Source: Ceratodon purpureus (taxonomy: Eukaryota > Streptophyta > Bryopsida > Pseudoditrichales > Ditrichaceae). From it: a stretch of DNA of 64,000 nt. The stretch is from the NCBI GenBank assembly GCA_014871385.1, contig CM026427.1:4720988-4784987 (forward strand), read 5' to 3'. Below the pieces are notes generated by a model. It searched no databases. It saw only the letters and a list, made by a program, of their open reading frames with translations, and was not told the origin of the DNA. Positions 48,101-58,431 of this stretch are shown here, in pieces (the stretch's first letter is position 1; the number at the start of each line of letters is the position of its first letter). The position numbers were made by a program, and so were the translations under genes.

Positions 48101-48643
48101 TCGGTCTCAGGAACTTGAATTCTGACATAATCCAGTACATACACGTGATGAATTCTATCACATTGAAGAGCTTTGAAGGGAGAGTCGTCGTCAGCACCAA
48201 AACCTAGAGCCCGACACACTCCAAAAAATTCTGTTCACCTCAATAAGTAATTACTCTACAACATAATGCTCGTCCGGATGATGGTCGAGAGCTGTAACTT
48301 CACGTGGATACGGAAAAACCAACATGTATCTGTTTCAACCATAATGCTAACAACAAACAAGACATCCCTCTCTCAAGCGGACATTGAAAATCTGTTCTCG
48401 ATATAAAACTGCGAGATTGAAAGCTACACGGATGGTCCTGTTCCAGCTACAATCGCCCACAGAAAACAAATTGCAGCCCTTTCGCAAATTGATCTTACCT
48501 CGAGTTAAGACCTCAAAACGACTCTCGAAAGGAGGCAGTGCCGGTGTTCGCAGCGTCCGCCATGGCGACCTCGCCAAGTAGGAGGACACGGGGAGGTGCG
48601 CGGATGACAGGAGACGAAGTGGAGTTGCCCACAACGCGGACAT
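45193..48643 (-). CDS. Histone-deacetylase-family hydrolase with organelle-like leader (HDA2-like)
   Basis: Ten exons on the reverse strand: 48499-48643, 47657-47843, 47334-47447, 47061-47165, 46822-46928, 46401-46507, 46022-46234, 45728-45780, 45447-45550 and 45193-45281. All phases agree and they give 407 residues. Zn-amidohydrolase motifs are in order: LPEGHRFPMTKY, GGTHHAFAGHGEGFCVFND (catalytic His pair), VVDLDVHQGNGTS (metal-binding Asp and His), FFQAGVDALKED (metal-binding Asp) and MGGGYSR (catalytic Tyr). The family removes acetyl groups from lysines or polyamines. The sequence is closer to bacterial and class IV-like deacetylases than to class I. The first about 60 residues are Arg/Ser/Leu-rich with few acids (SALWATPLRLLSSAHLPVSS), as in mitochondrial or plastid transit peptides. 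An ATG 16 codons upstream (48691) is also in frame. The specific orthologue name is uncertain. Confidence 0.9.
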
Positions 48644-48691
48644 TCCTGTTGTCGCACCACAGGAATGTGGTGCCCACCCACAATCTCTCAA

Positions 48692-50107
48692 TTCTCGCCT
48701 ATTCTCAAACGCGTCGCAGAAGATTCAATATTCTGCGAGAACAAGACATTCAGAAGGCAAGAGAGCAAAGATGTATGCCCTCCAACTCCTGTCGCGTCAG
48801 AATTTGCAAGCTTCCTGAGCCTCGGACTAAGTTATCGCTGGACCAGATGTCCCCTTCAAAGACAGAATGTCTCTAGTTTTTCTCATCTGAGTGGAACTTG
48901 TTGTATTCATTCATAATCCTCAATGTTGCCATGTAGGACCCACTTTGAAAGTTTTGCATGCAAGTTGGTCTGCCTAGTAAAGTCCGGTCCTTTGTGTAAG
49001 TGATCATCACCAATGATTGAGATCGATTGCATCTCCGTCCGAAATCGATAGTATTTGTATTGACATGACAGTGTGTGCTTTGATGCAACGACAGAAGCTC
49101 GTTTCAGCTTACTTCAACTTTCATTGTTATAGAATTGGCATCCAGGATGAAGGGGCAAGCAGTTTTCCACTTAGGAATATTTCATGCAATGGGGAAGTGA
49201 ATTTAATTTATTTACTCAAGGTTTTGGTGTTTCAAAGGAGTACATCGATGTAGCCTAAAGCATGGAATTGCTCTAAATAACCTAAGTGATACAACCTCGG
49301 CGATACTACCCAGACTTGAGATCCATGGATACTCAAACTGCTGAGATGTGAAGAACACAGCTTTCCAGGACGTCTTGTTCCAAAGCAACTAAATTACAGG
49401 CCACGATCGCCTTGTAGCCTTCAATCAATGCGTTCAATGTACAAGCTTGGTTGGGGTGAGAACTCCTTGCTCCAAGTTGCTTCAGATTGATAAGCAGAGC
49501 ATGCTCCAGATAACTTGGAAACCAAAGGTTGAGCAATTACAGCCTCGATCGAAAGTAAGCGCTTCTCAAATCTCTTGAACTTTGAGACTGAAGTCGACTG
49601 TCAACTCCAGGTTTGGCCAGCATTCCAGCATAACCACACTGCCCCGTCCTGGCTACAGGATGTTGTAAATATGCAGCCTAGCCTCTAAGAGGAAGGATTG
49701 ACAACGATCGTTGGCAGTGTTCAAATATGGCCTACTCCACAGCACGCAAGGTTTGGTATTGATTGCTTCATCTTCTCACTCTAACGTACCTCGTGTCATC
49801 AACTACGACATTAAAGTCTAACCTAAAATAACATCACAAACAGTAAAGCAGAAACCAGAAGTGGAACACCCCGGGTATTTATATCTGTAACAGCAAGCAA
49901 ATGGAAAGAAGAGAAAAAATATCATAGCCACTGCCCACTGCATCAACTTGGGGTAAGCTCAAAAGATCACCTGATTTTAGATCCTTCTTCAGGCAACAAC
50001 ATCAAGAGAGAGTGCCAAAGGCTACGACGTCGCATTCACAACAAATGCGAATGCTGAAGGGTTTTATCCCTTCGTAAGTGCTCATCTGCCACAACACGAT
50101 TCTCCAC
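48692..50107. other. Spacer between the deacetylase and DHHC genes
   Basis: No gene is recognised. It should contain the deacetylase promoter (left) and the 3' untranslated region of the DHHC gene (right). Confidence 0.5.
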
Positions 50108-51028
50108 CTAATACTCTTGGCCTTCTAGATCGGACCTGATGGGGTAGTCAAGCCCATTCAAAGCAGTGATCTTTCTCAAATCTTCCTTATCGTACAATGG
50201 AAGGAACCAATAGAGCTTCCTTGTGCCAAACACCTGTTCAAAATTTCTCTTCCAACCCAAATCAAATAGCCACCTCGTTGATGATTTCTTCTCGTAAGCC
50301 TCGATAGTAGTTGTATTCCCGCCAACGAGAGATATGTGCATGATGAGGAAACCAAGAACACTCAGAGCGAATGCCATATTCAGCACAAACCCTAGGAAAG
50401 TGGCCACCAGAGAGCCAGGGATAGGAGCTTCTTCCACATCCCCAAAGAAGGCTATAAATGATGGCAGCAGTGACCCTGTGACCAGCGAAGTCTCCAGCAA
50501 AGTGTACAGAAGGAAAAGTAGGAAAAACTTATAATTACAAGCACCAACGCAATTCACCACCCACACGCAGTGATGGTCCATCTTCAAAATACACCTCCCA
50601 CATACGGAGCAATGATGGCACCGCGGGGGCTTGTACTGAGAACACTTCCGGCAGTAGCGCGCCCGCCCACTCTGACTCATAGTCGGAATCTTAGCTGAAT
50701 CATGCGGAGACGAGTTCTGAGTCAAGGGTAAAGTGGGCACCTCCAGATCCTCCTCAGATGTCGAAGGCCGCCATGTGGGCGGCACACCACCAGGATCCGT
50801 AAACACAACCGAGAAATAAGACCACAGCAGCATCGCCAATAGCCCATGAAAGAGAAACAGCACAAGCAGAGCCGTAAACGCAGTAGACCCCCCCTTCACA
50901 ACCTCCGGCCCATAATTGGTAATCACCACAGCATAGTAGGACACTCCCACAACCGCAAGCACCACCAACACCATAATCGACCCCACAGCCTTGAGGCCCG
51001 TGCAGAACTTGAACACATTCCACGCCAT
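50108..51028 (-). CDS. DHHC protein S-acyltransferase (PAT13/PAT14-like), intronless
   Basis: A single uninterrupted frame encodes 306 residues. Four hydrophobic segments are seen: about residues 14-36 and 52-75 before, and 158-185 and 205-235 after, the cysteine-rich domain. The domain runs [20 protein letters not shown] then [18 protein letters not shown], with the catalytic DHHC and the zinc-binding Cys/His set intact. [11 protein letters not shown] stands for the DPG motif and NTTTIEAYE for the TTxE motif. It attaches palmitate to cysteines of membrane proteins, probably at Golgi or vacuolar membranes as for Arabidopsis PAT13/PAT14. The start [12 protein letters not shown] was chosen because the plant family begins this way; an upstream in-frame ATG at 51079 would add 17 residues. 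The lack of introns is notable beside its intron-rich neighbours. Confidence 0.93.
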   Translation of the reverse strand: MAWNVFKFCTGLKAVGSIMVLVVLAVVGVSYYAVVITNYGPEVVKGGSTAFTALLVLFLFHGLLAMLLWSYFSVVFTDPGGVPPTWRPSTSEEDLEVPTLPLTQNSSPHDSAKIPTMSQSGRARYCRKCSQYKPPRCHHCSVCGRCILKMDHHCVWVVNCVGACNYKFFLLFLLYTLLETSLVTGSLLPSFIAFFGDVEEAPIPGSLVATFLGFVLNMAFALSVLGFLIMHISLVGGNTTTIEAYEKKSSTRWLFDLGWKRNFEQVFGTRKLYWFLPLYDKEDLRKITALNGLDYPIRSDLEGQEY

Positions 51029-51079
51029 GGCTTGCGACGGCGTGGGAAACGCCTGCAGGTCCGACAACACTCGCTTCAC

Positions 51080-52249
51080 TGCCCTGTGTTGTAATATCGC
51101 CAGCTTTCACAATCTCCCCCCTACCAGCTACTACTCCTCCCTACCTTCATCCCTAATTATTCCAACGCCCACTCCCCCCATCCACCTCCCACTCCCACCC
51201 TCCCCCCTTCCCCGATCTCCACCCTACTCCCTATCCCCACCATCCATCATCCAACAAAAACACCTGTTTCAAAATCCAACAAACTAACACCGTCAAACAT
51301 CATCAAACTTCCACACAATCATCCCCTAAAGAAAAACTTCCTCATATCCACACACAAAACACCAAAACTCACCGACAACAGAAAACTCCCACCTTCACAC
51401 ACCCTAAATCTCCCAACTTGAAACACCATTCAGCAACATGAAAACCCAGTACTCAGAAACACCTAACCCTTCATGAAAAACAATCCAAGCAGGGTTGAGA
51501 AGATGGGACAACATGAGAAAGACATGATGAGAGATGGCAAGGCATGGCATGAGCATGGAGGAGGGGCAGTGGCTTACATGAAAGGGAGATGCGGGAATCA
51601 GCAGGAGGCGGGTGCAGGAGTGGCCATGCGTGCAATCATCCGGTTACCCTGGGCTTGCGATGAGTGTGCCGAGGTTAGGGTTCCGAAGTGGAGGTGGGGG
51701 TGGAGATGGCGATGGCGATGAAGTGAGGCTTCTTCCCTCTGTGCTTCCTGCCGCAGTGATGGTGATGGTGTTGATGGGGATGGATGGGGATGGTGAGTGC
51801 CTTGGCGTGGTGACGTGGGCAGGGGCGTGTTTGCTGACTGGGACGCACTGCTCCTGACGTGGCGTGGTACAGTCTAATTAATGCGGGTGGGATTTAGAGT
51901 AGTAGGTGTTTGTGGACCTCGCTGGTAACGTCGCCTGGAGCTACAGGACCCAGGTGGACATGTTGCATGTTTGGTGTTTGAGGATCTGAAAACAATAATT
52001 TAGTTGTATTCTCCCTTATTGGAGTTCTTCTTAGAGCGCTTCTGTAGTGCCTCTATGATGGGTTTTACACTGATTTTTGTGCACTTTGTAAATGTGTTTT
52101 TGAATGTTGACTTTGACTGTTTCCTTGTAATTATGGGATTTCGTTGTATGGGTTTGACCTGGGGTCGTCTATCTTGAGTTGTGAATGTTTATATTTGAAG
52201 ATAAAAGTTGAAATTTTTGAAAATAATGTGTACCTGTGAATACCATACC
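51080..52249. other. Promoter-side spacer of the DHHC gene
   Basis: The coding-strand leader region (51100-51480) is strongly strand-biased: C/A-rich on +, so G/T-rich on the coding strand. It is followed by a G-rich stretch with short (GGTGAT)n- and (GGAGATGGCGATG)-like repeats at 51690-51800. The 82-codon frame at 51473-51721 is probably chance. Confidence 0.5.
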
Positions 52250-52252
52250 TTA

Positions 52253-52596
52253 GGGGCAGTTTGGCAATAAATAATTCTAAATATAAATTTTGGATTAAAA
52301 AGGAATTATGTTGGCTATCTGAAGGAAAACCATGAAGAAAATTTGGATGAATGATGAAATATCTTGAAATCAAAAACGTGAATTTAAAACCGAACCAATT
52401 AAAAATGTTCGAAGTGATCACGTGAGGTTCATTAAAATAACAAACATTCAATGAAACTTCATTAATTGTCAATGAAAATCGAACTTAAAGCTATTTATTT
52501 CTTGGAAAGTTGAATTTTTTAAAATTATTTGTTTTGTTGCCGGACGACAAAATTTTAAATTAATTAATTATTTTACTAGGATTGCCGAAGTTGCCC
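52253..52596. mobile_element. 344-bp Harbinger-like MITE with TTA target duplication
   Basis: The ends are GGGGCAGTTTGGCAAT and ATTGCCGAAGTTGCCC (imperfect inverted repeats), with TTA on each side (52250-52252 and 52597-52599). The interior is AT-rich. GGG-type ends and a TWA target support PIF/Harbinger. Confidence 0.65.
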
Positions 52597-52599
52597 TTA

Positions 52600-54975
52600 A
52601 GGTACGGTAGTGGAGAGTAAAATTTCAACACCCTAGTACCCAATAGAGTGCCAAAAAGCATCCTCTTGTTTCAAATAAGAATTAGAGGTTTTGATATATT
52701 TTTATTTTTATTCTTGTTCTTACTTTTTCCTTCTTCAATAAAAGATAGAAAACAATATTTTGGGTGTTTGAATTCAGTTTTATAAAATTGAGTTTACAAA
52801 AAATCACAAAGTATTTTGACAATGTTTTGGACGTTCTTCCACTCTAACTTTGTTTTGAAAAATGATGTTTTTTTTTTTTTTTTTTTTTTTTTTTCATCAA
52901 AATTTTGGCCTGGAACAAAATGACATGGTGTGTATGAATATTTCTAAGGAAAATCAAACTAAATAGTATAAAATTTCCATTTTATAAAGAATCAAAGGCT
53001 TGTTGGTCCTATATTGAAGGGCTCCAAATATTCATTTCCTTTGAATTTAAACACTATAATCTTCCAACTTGTTCACTGAAGAATTTTTTTTAGTTTCCAT
53101 ATATTTTAATATTATAATTGAAGATCTTTACATTTAAAAATAATAATAATTAAATTCGTTTTTAGGTTTGATTTGAATCCTCTAAACTTATATGATTGCT
53201 TATATTTAATTTATACATTTTTAACTCATCTTCTCATAGAATATGAATTAATACAGTCAAAACAAAAGTTTATATCTACTCTTGAAGTAGAAAAAGAAAA
53301 TCAAGTATATATTTTTGTATCCTAACTAAAAATGGTGTCAGAATTAAATTCCTTGTAAAATAGGTTTTTCTATTATAAACATGTTAGTTTTTCCAAATAA
53401 TATTAGTTATTTGTTTGAAAAATCTCAAAGGTAGTAGATGAATGCAGGAAAGTATTTAGAGCTTCACTTTGTCATAGAAATATAATTTAAATAAACATAA
53501 TTTTTTTTCTAAAAGCTAAATAAAAGAAATCATATTTACCTATATCCATAAAAATTTCAAAAAATCACATTTAAAACTGACATTATATGAATCTACCAAA
53601 AACCCTGATTGTTTCTCAAACAAATAATAATCTTTTAAGCATTGAAATGAGTGTTTTAAGGTTTAGGATATAGGAAATACATAATTTTGATTCTTGAAGA
53701 GATAGACTACTTTTCTTGCAAAAACTGTCATTTTCTAGTCTTGTGTGAAAAAATGGTTATAAAATTAGTTATAGGTAAATTTAGTTATTACAAACGTAAG
53801 ATCTCTCTTACCTTGGCCTACAATAACGTTACAATTTTTTAACAAAGATTCAGTCATTTAGAAGATCATAACCTTCAAAGTTGAGTCAGAGGAACCTATT
53901 CAAAATTACACGAGATTCAAAATGGGTCTCTTGTCTCTTTAGGGGTTAATGGTAGAAGTATCCCTATTCAAAATTACACGAGATTCAAAATGGGTCTCTT
54001 GTCTCTTTAGGGGTTAATGGTAGAAGTTGGATACAGTCTTATTTGAAAAGTAACAACTTCAACATTCAAAAGCTATCATATTCTAAATTAATACATCTCT
54101 TGTCAATTGTAAAATAAAAAAACAAAAAATGTCAAAACTTGGATATGAGCTTTAAATTTTGGTAAAGAGAGACTAAGATGACCTTGACTCTTTTCAATCA
54201 TTGCTGCAACCTCACGATCCACTCAACAGGAGCAATTGGCAGCCAAAATGCAAACAAGAGAAAAAAAGAAAAAGAAAATGTGATTGAGAAGAAATCCTAA
54301 CATCCTCTCACACCTTTCGCATTGATAGGATTCTTTCTCATCAAAAGAACCGATCATCAAATTGACGGTGTCAAAGCTTGAACTGAAGAATGCGTCTGGT
54401 GAGTGTTGACGATGTGCACGAGAGCCTCTAAATCTTGACATCTTGGAGGAGGTCATATTTCCAAACAACTAAAATGTCGCGTATGAGAGCAAGCTTGATG
54501 TCACTTGAGAAACAACTACAATCCAACAACACGATTCTGCAATGGAGAAACCAACAACTTCAAAAAGACAAAGAATCCAAAAAGATGCGACTATCTCTTA
54601 TTACTATTTGCGGCATTTATAGCCGGCCTCAAACGAGGTGCAATTTTTAGGTCGACTGCCTTTTATAGGCCACCAATTGGATGATAAAGGTATTTACAAG
54701 GTGCCACTCGGACTGTTTCATATTCCTAAGCTTATAAGCCAGATAGAGGCTTAAGGGGTTGAAGGACTATTATGGATGTTCCAAGTAATGGAACTCATTC
54801 CATGCTTATTAAATTGATATTCCATATAGCAAGTCAATGTTGCTTGACTTCTAATTTTAGAAAGAAAAAACTGAAAGGGATCACAAATGAAAATGAGATA
54901 AAGTATTTCCGCTTTGTACACAAGCGTGCTCCCGATTTGAATAGTGTTGTTTCAATTTGAAAATATGTGAAGTCT
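52600..54975. other. AT-rich spacer with one tandem duplication
   Basis: It holds a poly-T run at about 52868-52894. Two copies of a TTAA-element right end (TCTTTAGGGG|TTAA) lie within a 68-bp tandem duplication at 53895-54028; the matching left end was not found. Short frames at 54223-54960 have no recognisable domain. Confidence 0.5.
53895..54028. repeat. 68-bp tandem duplication carrying a TTAA-element end
   Basis: CCTATTCAAAATTACACGAG and the following bases occur at 53895 and 53963, nearly identical over their full length. Each copy ends in CTCTTTAGGGGTTAATGG. The near identity indicates a recent event. Confidence 0.9.
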
Positions 54976-56063
54976 TTAATCCTTTAGAGTCCATAGTGGT
55001 TTTGAAGAAACCACAGTTTTTCGTTGATTTTTTTCTTAAAATTTGAAGTGTTGAAATTAGTCAAACTATTTATGATATTTAACTGAGTAAATGTGAGTAT
55101 ACCTCAATTAAATCTCACTAAAAATTTATATCATGTCTTTGAAGTACATAATGCACATTCAAAAATGAAATTACGAAGGGTGTGTAATAACACCTCTTCG
55201 TTGCTATCTTCCGTGTCCAATTATTGAAAATTTTATAAGTAAAGGTGACTTTTTGATCTATGGTTTAGACCAAGACTTTCCACAATAAAAAGTGGAAGGA
55301 GTTGGTAAATTGATCAAGATCAAAAGACATATACTTATGAAATATGAACAAGAGAGCACAATTCAAAAATATAAAGCAAGGCAACTAACTTCCTAGCACA
55401 AAAAATACGACAAAGTGCCAATGTTGTACTTGTAGGCATTTTCCATATTTTCAAGTATTTGCAATATTTTGATAGTCATACAACTACAAATTGAAAATTA
55501 TTTTTCTAGATGTGTGTCAAATCTCCAACTCTGAATATCAAAATTCAATTCTCAAAACTCAAATCCAATTCTTTACAGGTTTTCTGTTGTTTGCATTTAA
55601 GACACACCACCGACCAGAATGCGGTCACCTGGGTCCCAAAGGGTCAACCCCTAAAAGGATATGCATACGTAGTTGCTACAGTGGTTTACACATGTATTTA
55701 TGCATTGAAGACTGGAAAATGATGTTGTGATGTTGAAATTTTTTGTGGAAGACAATATTAGTACTATAAATGGTATATGTTTTTTTCAAAAATTTTAGAG
55801 TAATTTAGAGCAACTCTACCACCGCTTGTATATGCTGCAAATACATATAAATGGGCACAAAAGACTCCATAGAATACACATAGTGATTCCAAATTGATTT
55901 TAGAAAATTTCACAATTTTCTCATCTTTGGGCCCTTCTTTTGCTTTTTGGTCCCTTCTTTTGCTTTTTGGTTTTTTCAAGTAATATGAAATGCAAGGTGC
56001 CTCAATTCATGTTACAATCCCAGCTGAGGCCATATTCCAGCCTCAGGGCCCTTTAGGGGTTAA
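54976..56063 (+). mobile_element. TTAA-flanked element, copy 7
   Basis: The left end is TTAA|TCCTTTAGAGTCC and the right end GGGCCCTTTAGGGG|TTAA, with imperfect inverted repeats. It is about 1.1 kb. Near 55648 an internal TCAACCCCTAAAAGG suggests a nested or composite copy. A 21-bp tandem repeat (TTTTGCTTTTTGGTCCCTTC type) lies at about 55925-55970. No protein is recognised. Confidence 0.6.
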
Positions 56064-56546
56064 GTACAAACAAAACGTTACATAAAACTGAACTCTTCCA
56101 CAAGAAGCGAATCAAAAGCAGGGTGAGAATACCGGTAGATAGAAAGATCACCCATGTTCATGGGTAACTGTCCCTGTTTTCAGATTCACTGTTATAAGGC
56201 CAAAACGGTAGTTCTCGTCCGGCAAAGGTAACATAATATATCATCAATGCCAGAAATCAAGTTAGAATGTTTACTAATGAAATCCCAGGAGGAGCAAACT
56301 AACATTCTCATCATCATGCCTGGCTCTACGGTTGCTCCATCTAGAACCTGAGCTTCACAGCTAAGCCAAGCACGTTAAATAATCAGGGGAAATGTTACCT
56401 ACCCACTCTATACATGTTCAGCTACAATCCTATACAATGGTTTGTGTTCTATGTGGGTGCCAAGAAAGAGCAGTCTACTCTTTCATAAATACAGTTTACT
56501 CTATTATGTACACATACTGTAGCAGAGTCCTCAGGTAGAGCTACGA

Positions 56547-58399
56547 CTAGTCTTTGTTGTTGGTGACATCAATGGGGCCTTCCTCTTCTACTTCCACATC
56601 ATCTTCCCCTACAATAACTTTGACGTAGGCTAGCTGAGTCAGGAGAGCGGAGAAGATCAATCCATAGCTGGCTAACTTGGAAGCACGCATCAATGTACCT
56701 GCGAACAGTGCTGCATGCACACAAAGCAACAAAAGCTTCTCAAAAAACATGCTCGAGGTCATTGCAGTAAGTACGTTAGTCAGCATACACGTGGATAACC
56801 AGAAGACTTGACATAAATAGCCCTTCAATTTCGAAGGTCAGGTTAGTGATTCCATGGCAACATGCTCTATCTCCCCACTGTAATAAAATGTCAAATGAAA
56901 TGACACAAGGATGAAATGAAAAATAGAGCATACAGAAAGATTGCGAACCTGAACTGGAGCTGTAAATGAAGGAAACTATGACCAGCGACAAGCCTCCATA
57001 CAGCACCTGCCTGTAGCTGCTACTAAAACTCTGTCTTGGTCTTGTGATAGCCACATTCTGCACCAAGTACAACAATATACACTTTCAAATCCTGAACCCT
57101 CTTCGATTCATACCATCATCCTGAATTGCATCCCTGCTATTCTCGATGATGTTCACAAGAAAGCTCTGAAGAAGTTCAACTCACCTCCTTTCCAGATGAC
57201 TTTGAAAGAGCTGCTGACTGTAGACGATGGGATGCGGGTTTTGGCGCAGGGTACAAATTCTTGAAGAACAGCCCTTCGTTCCTAGAGTACGCAACCACCT
57301 GCTGATATTCCTCAAAATCAAGTTCTTGAGCCTCAATTTCAGCTCTTGCCAACCTCAGCTCCCGTTCAATCGCCTGAGCATCTGCATCAAGTTGCCGCAG
57401 TACCTGAAAAAACACAACTAGAAACTTGAGTCCAAATATAAATGTAGTAACAGCAAACATTATACCAAAGCAGTCTGCAATCAACGACAACTGTAGCATT
57501 AGCACACAATTAACTTAATGCGATGCTAGATAAACCCTTGTGCTCAGACCTATCAACTTTCTTTATTTTTTTGAGTATCAATCAGACGATTGATTAGAAA
57601 GTAGTCATCACAGCAGTGGTACTGGCAAACCTAACTGCAACAAAGCCTGCAGTACTCTTACAAGATTAAAATGGCAATGCTAGATAAATTTGCGCTCAGA
57701 CCTATCAACTTTCTATATTTTTTTGGGTATCAATTAGACGATTGATTAGAAAGAGGTCATCACAGCAGCAGTATAGCAAAGCCTATAGTATTCACGCAAG
57801 ATTTATTTATTTTAAGATGCTAAAAGTTGTTAAAACTTTTAGACACACCACTTAGTTGCAGATGGTTGCCGTTCAAATGCACAAAAGACGATTACAAAAT
57901 TACTTACTCTGCTCCCAGTGGCATCCAAACCTTTCATGGTCCGGTATGCGATACGATCATACTGATCAAACGTGTCTTGTGCAATGTTACGCATATGCTG
58001 CGACCTCTCATCAACGAACTCTGACATACAAGTCTTGCCAATTTGAATCTGCAGCATCTCCACGAGCATTCGCTGAACCTCTGGATCACCGCCCAGACTG
58101 TCGTCACTCCCCCCTTTCGCACATCTAGTGACCGTAAGCCCTATTCCTCGTGACCCATTGAACTTTCTATGCCCTGATCTAGAGACTAAGGCAAACCCTA
58201 TCTTGGAGTCCTTTTTCAGACCCTGTGAGAATCGACAAATTTTTAAAACAACTCGGCTCCTTGAAGGGCCTTCAAAATACCCAGAAGGAGAAGGCCTGAC
58301 GGCAACGATTCTAGGGGCCGACTTGCGAGGTTTACCGTCCTGTGAGGTGTTATTAAGTGTGAGCTGAGAAACCGCCCGGGAATGAGCATGAGCCGCCAT
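56547..58399 (-). CDS. Unnamed plastid-type two-helix membrane protein
   Basis: Four exons on the reverse strand (57908-58399, 57185-57403, 56949-57057, 56547-56698), all phases consistent, give 323 residues. The first about 90 residues are basic and Ser-rich (MAAHAHSRAVSQLTLNNTSQ ...), as in a chloroplast transit peptide. Next come EVQRMLVEMLQIQIGKTCMS and a long charged helix (QLDADAQAIERELRLARAEI) likely to form a coiled coil. Two hydrophobic helices follow (VLYGGLSLVIVSFIYSSSSG and SYGLIFSALLTQLAYVKVIV), then a short acidic tail. The pattern suggests a thylakoid- or envelope-anchored protein with its coiled coil in the stroma. I do not recognise the family name. A leader intron is likely: an acceptor is seen before 58431 and a good donor (GTGAGTACC on the reverse strand) near 59522. 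Confidence 0.8.
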
Positions 58400-58431
58400 A
58401 GATAGTCTTGTTAGCTTTCAATTTCGACAAC

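Noticed and set aside
50754-51110. Gly/Val/Cys-rich reverse frame at the DHHC 5' end
   Set aside because: Out-of-frame reading of the DHHC N-terminal helices.
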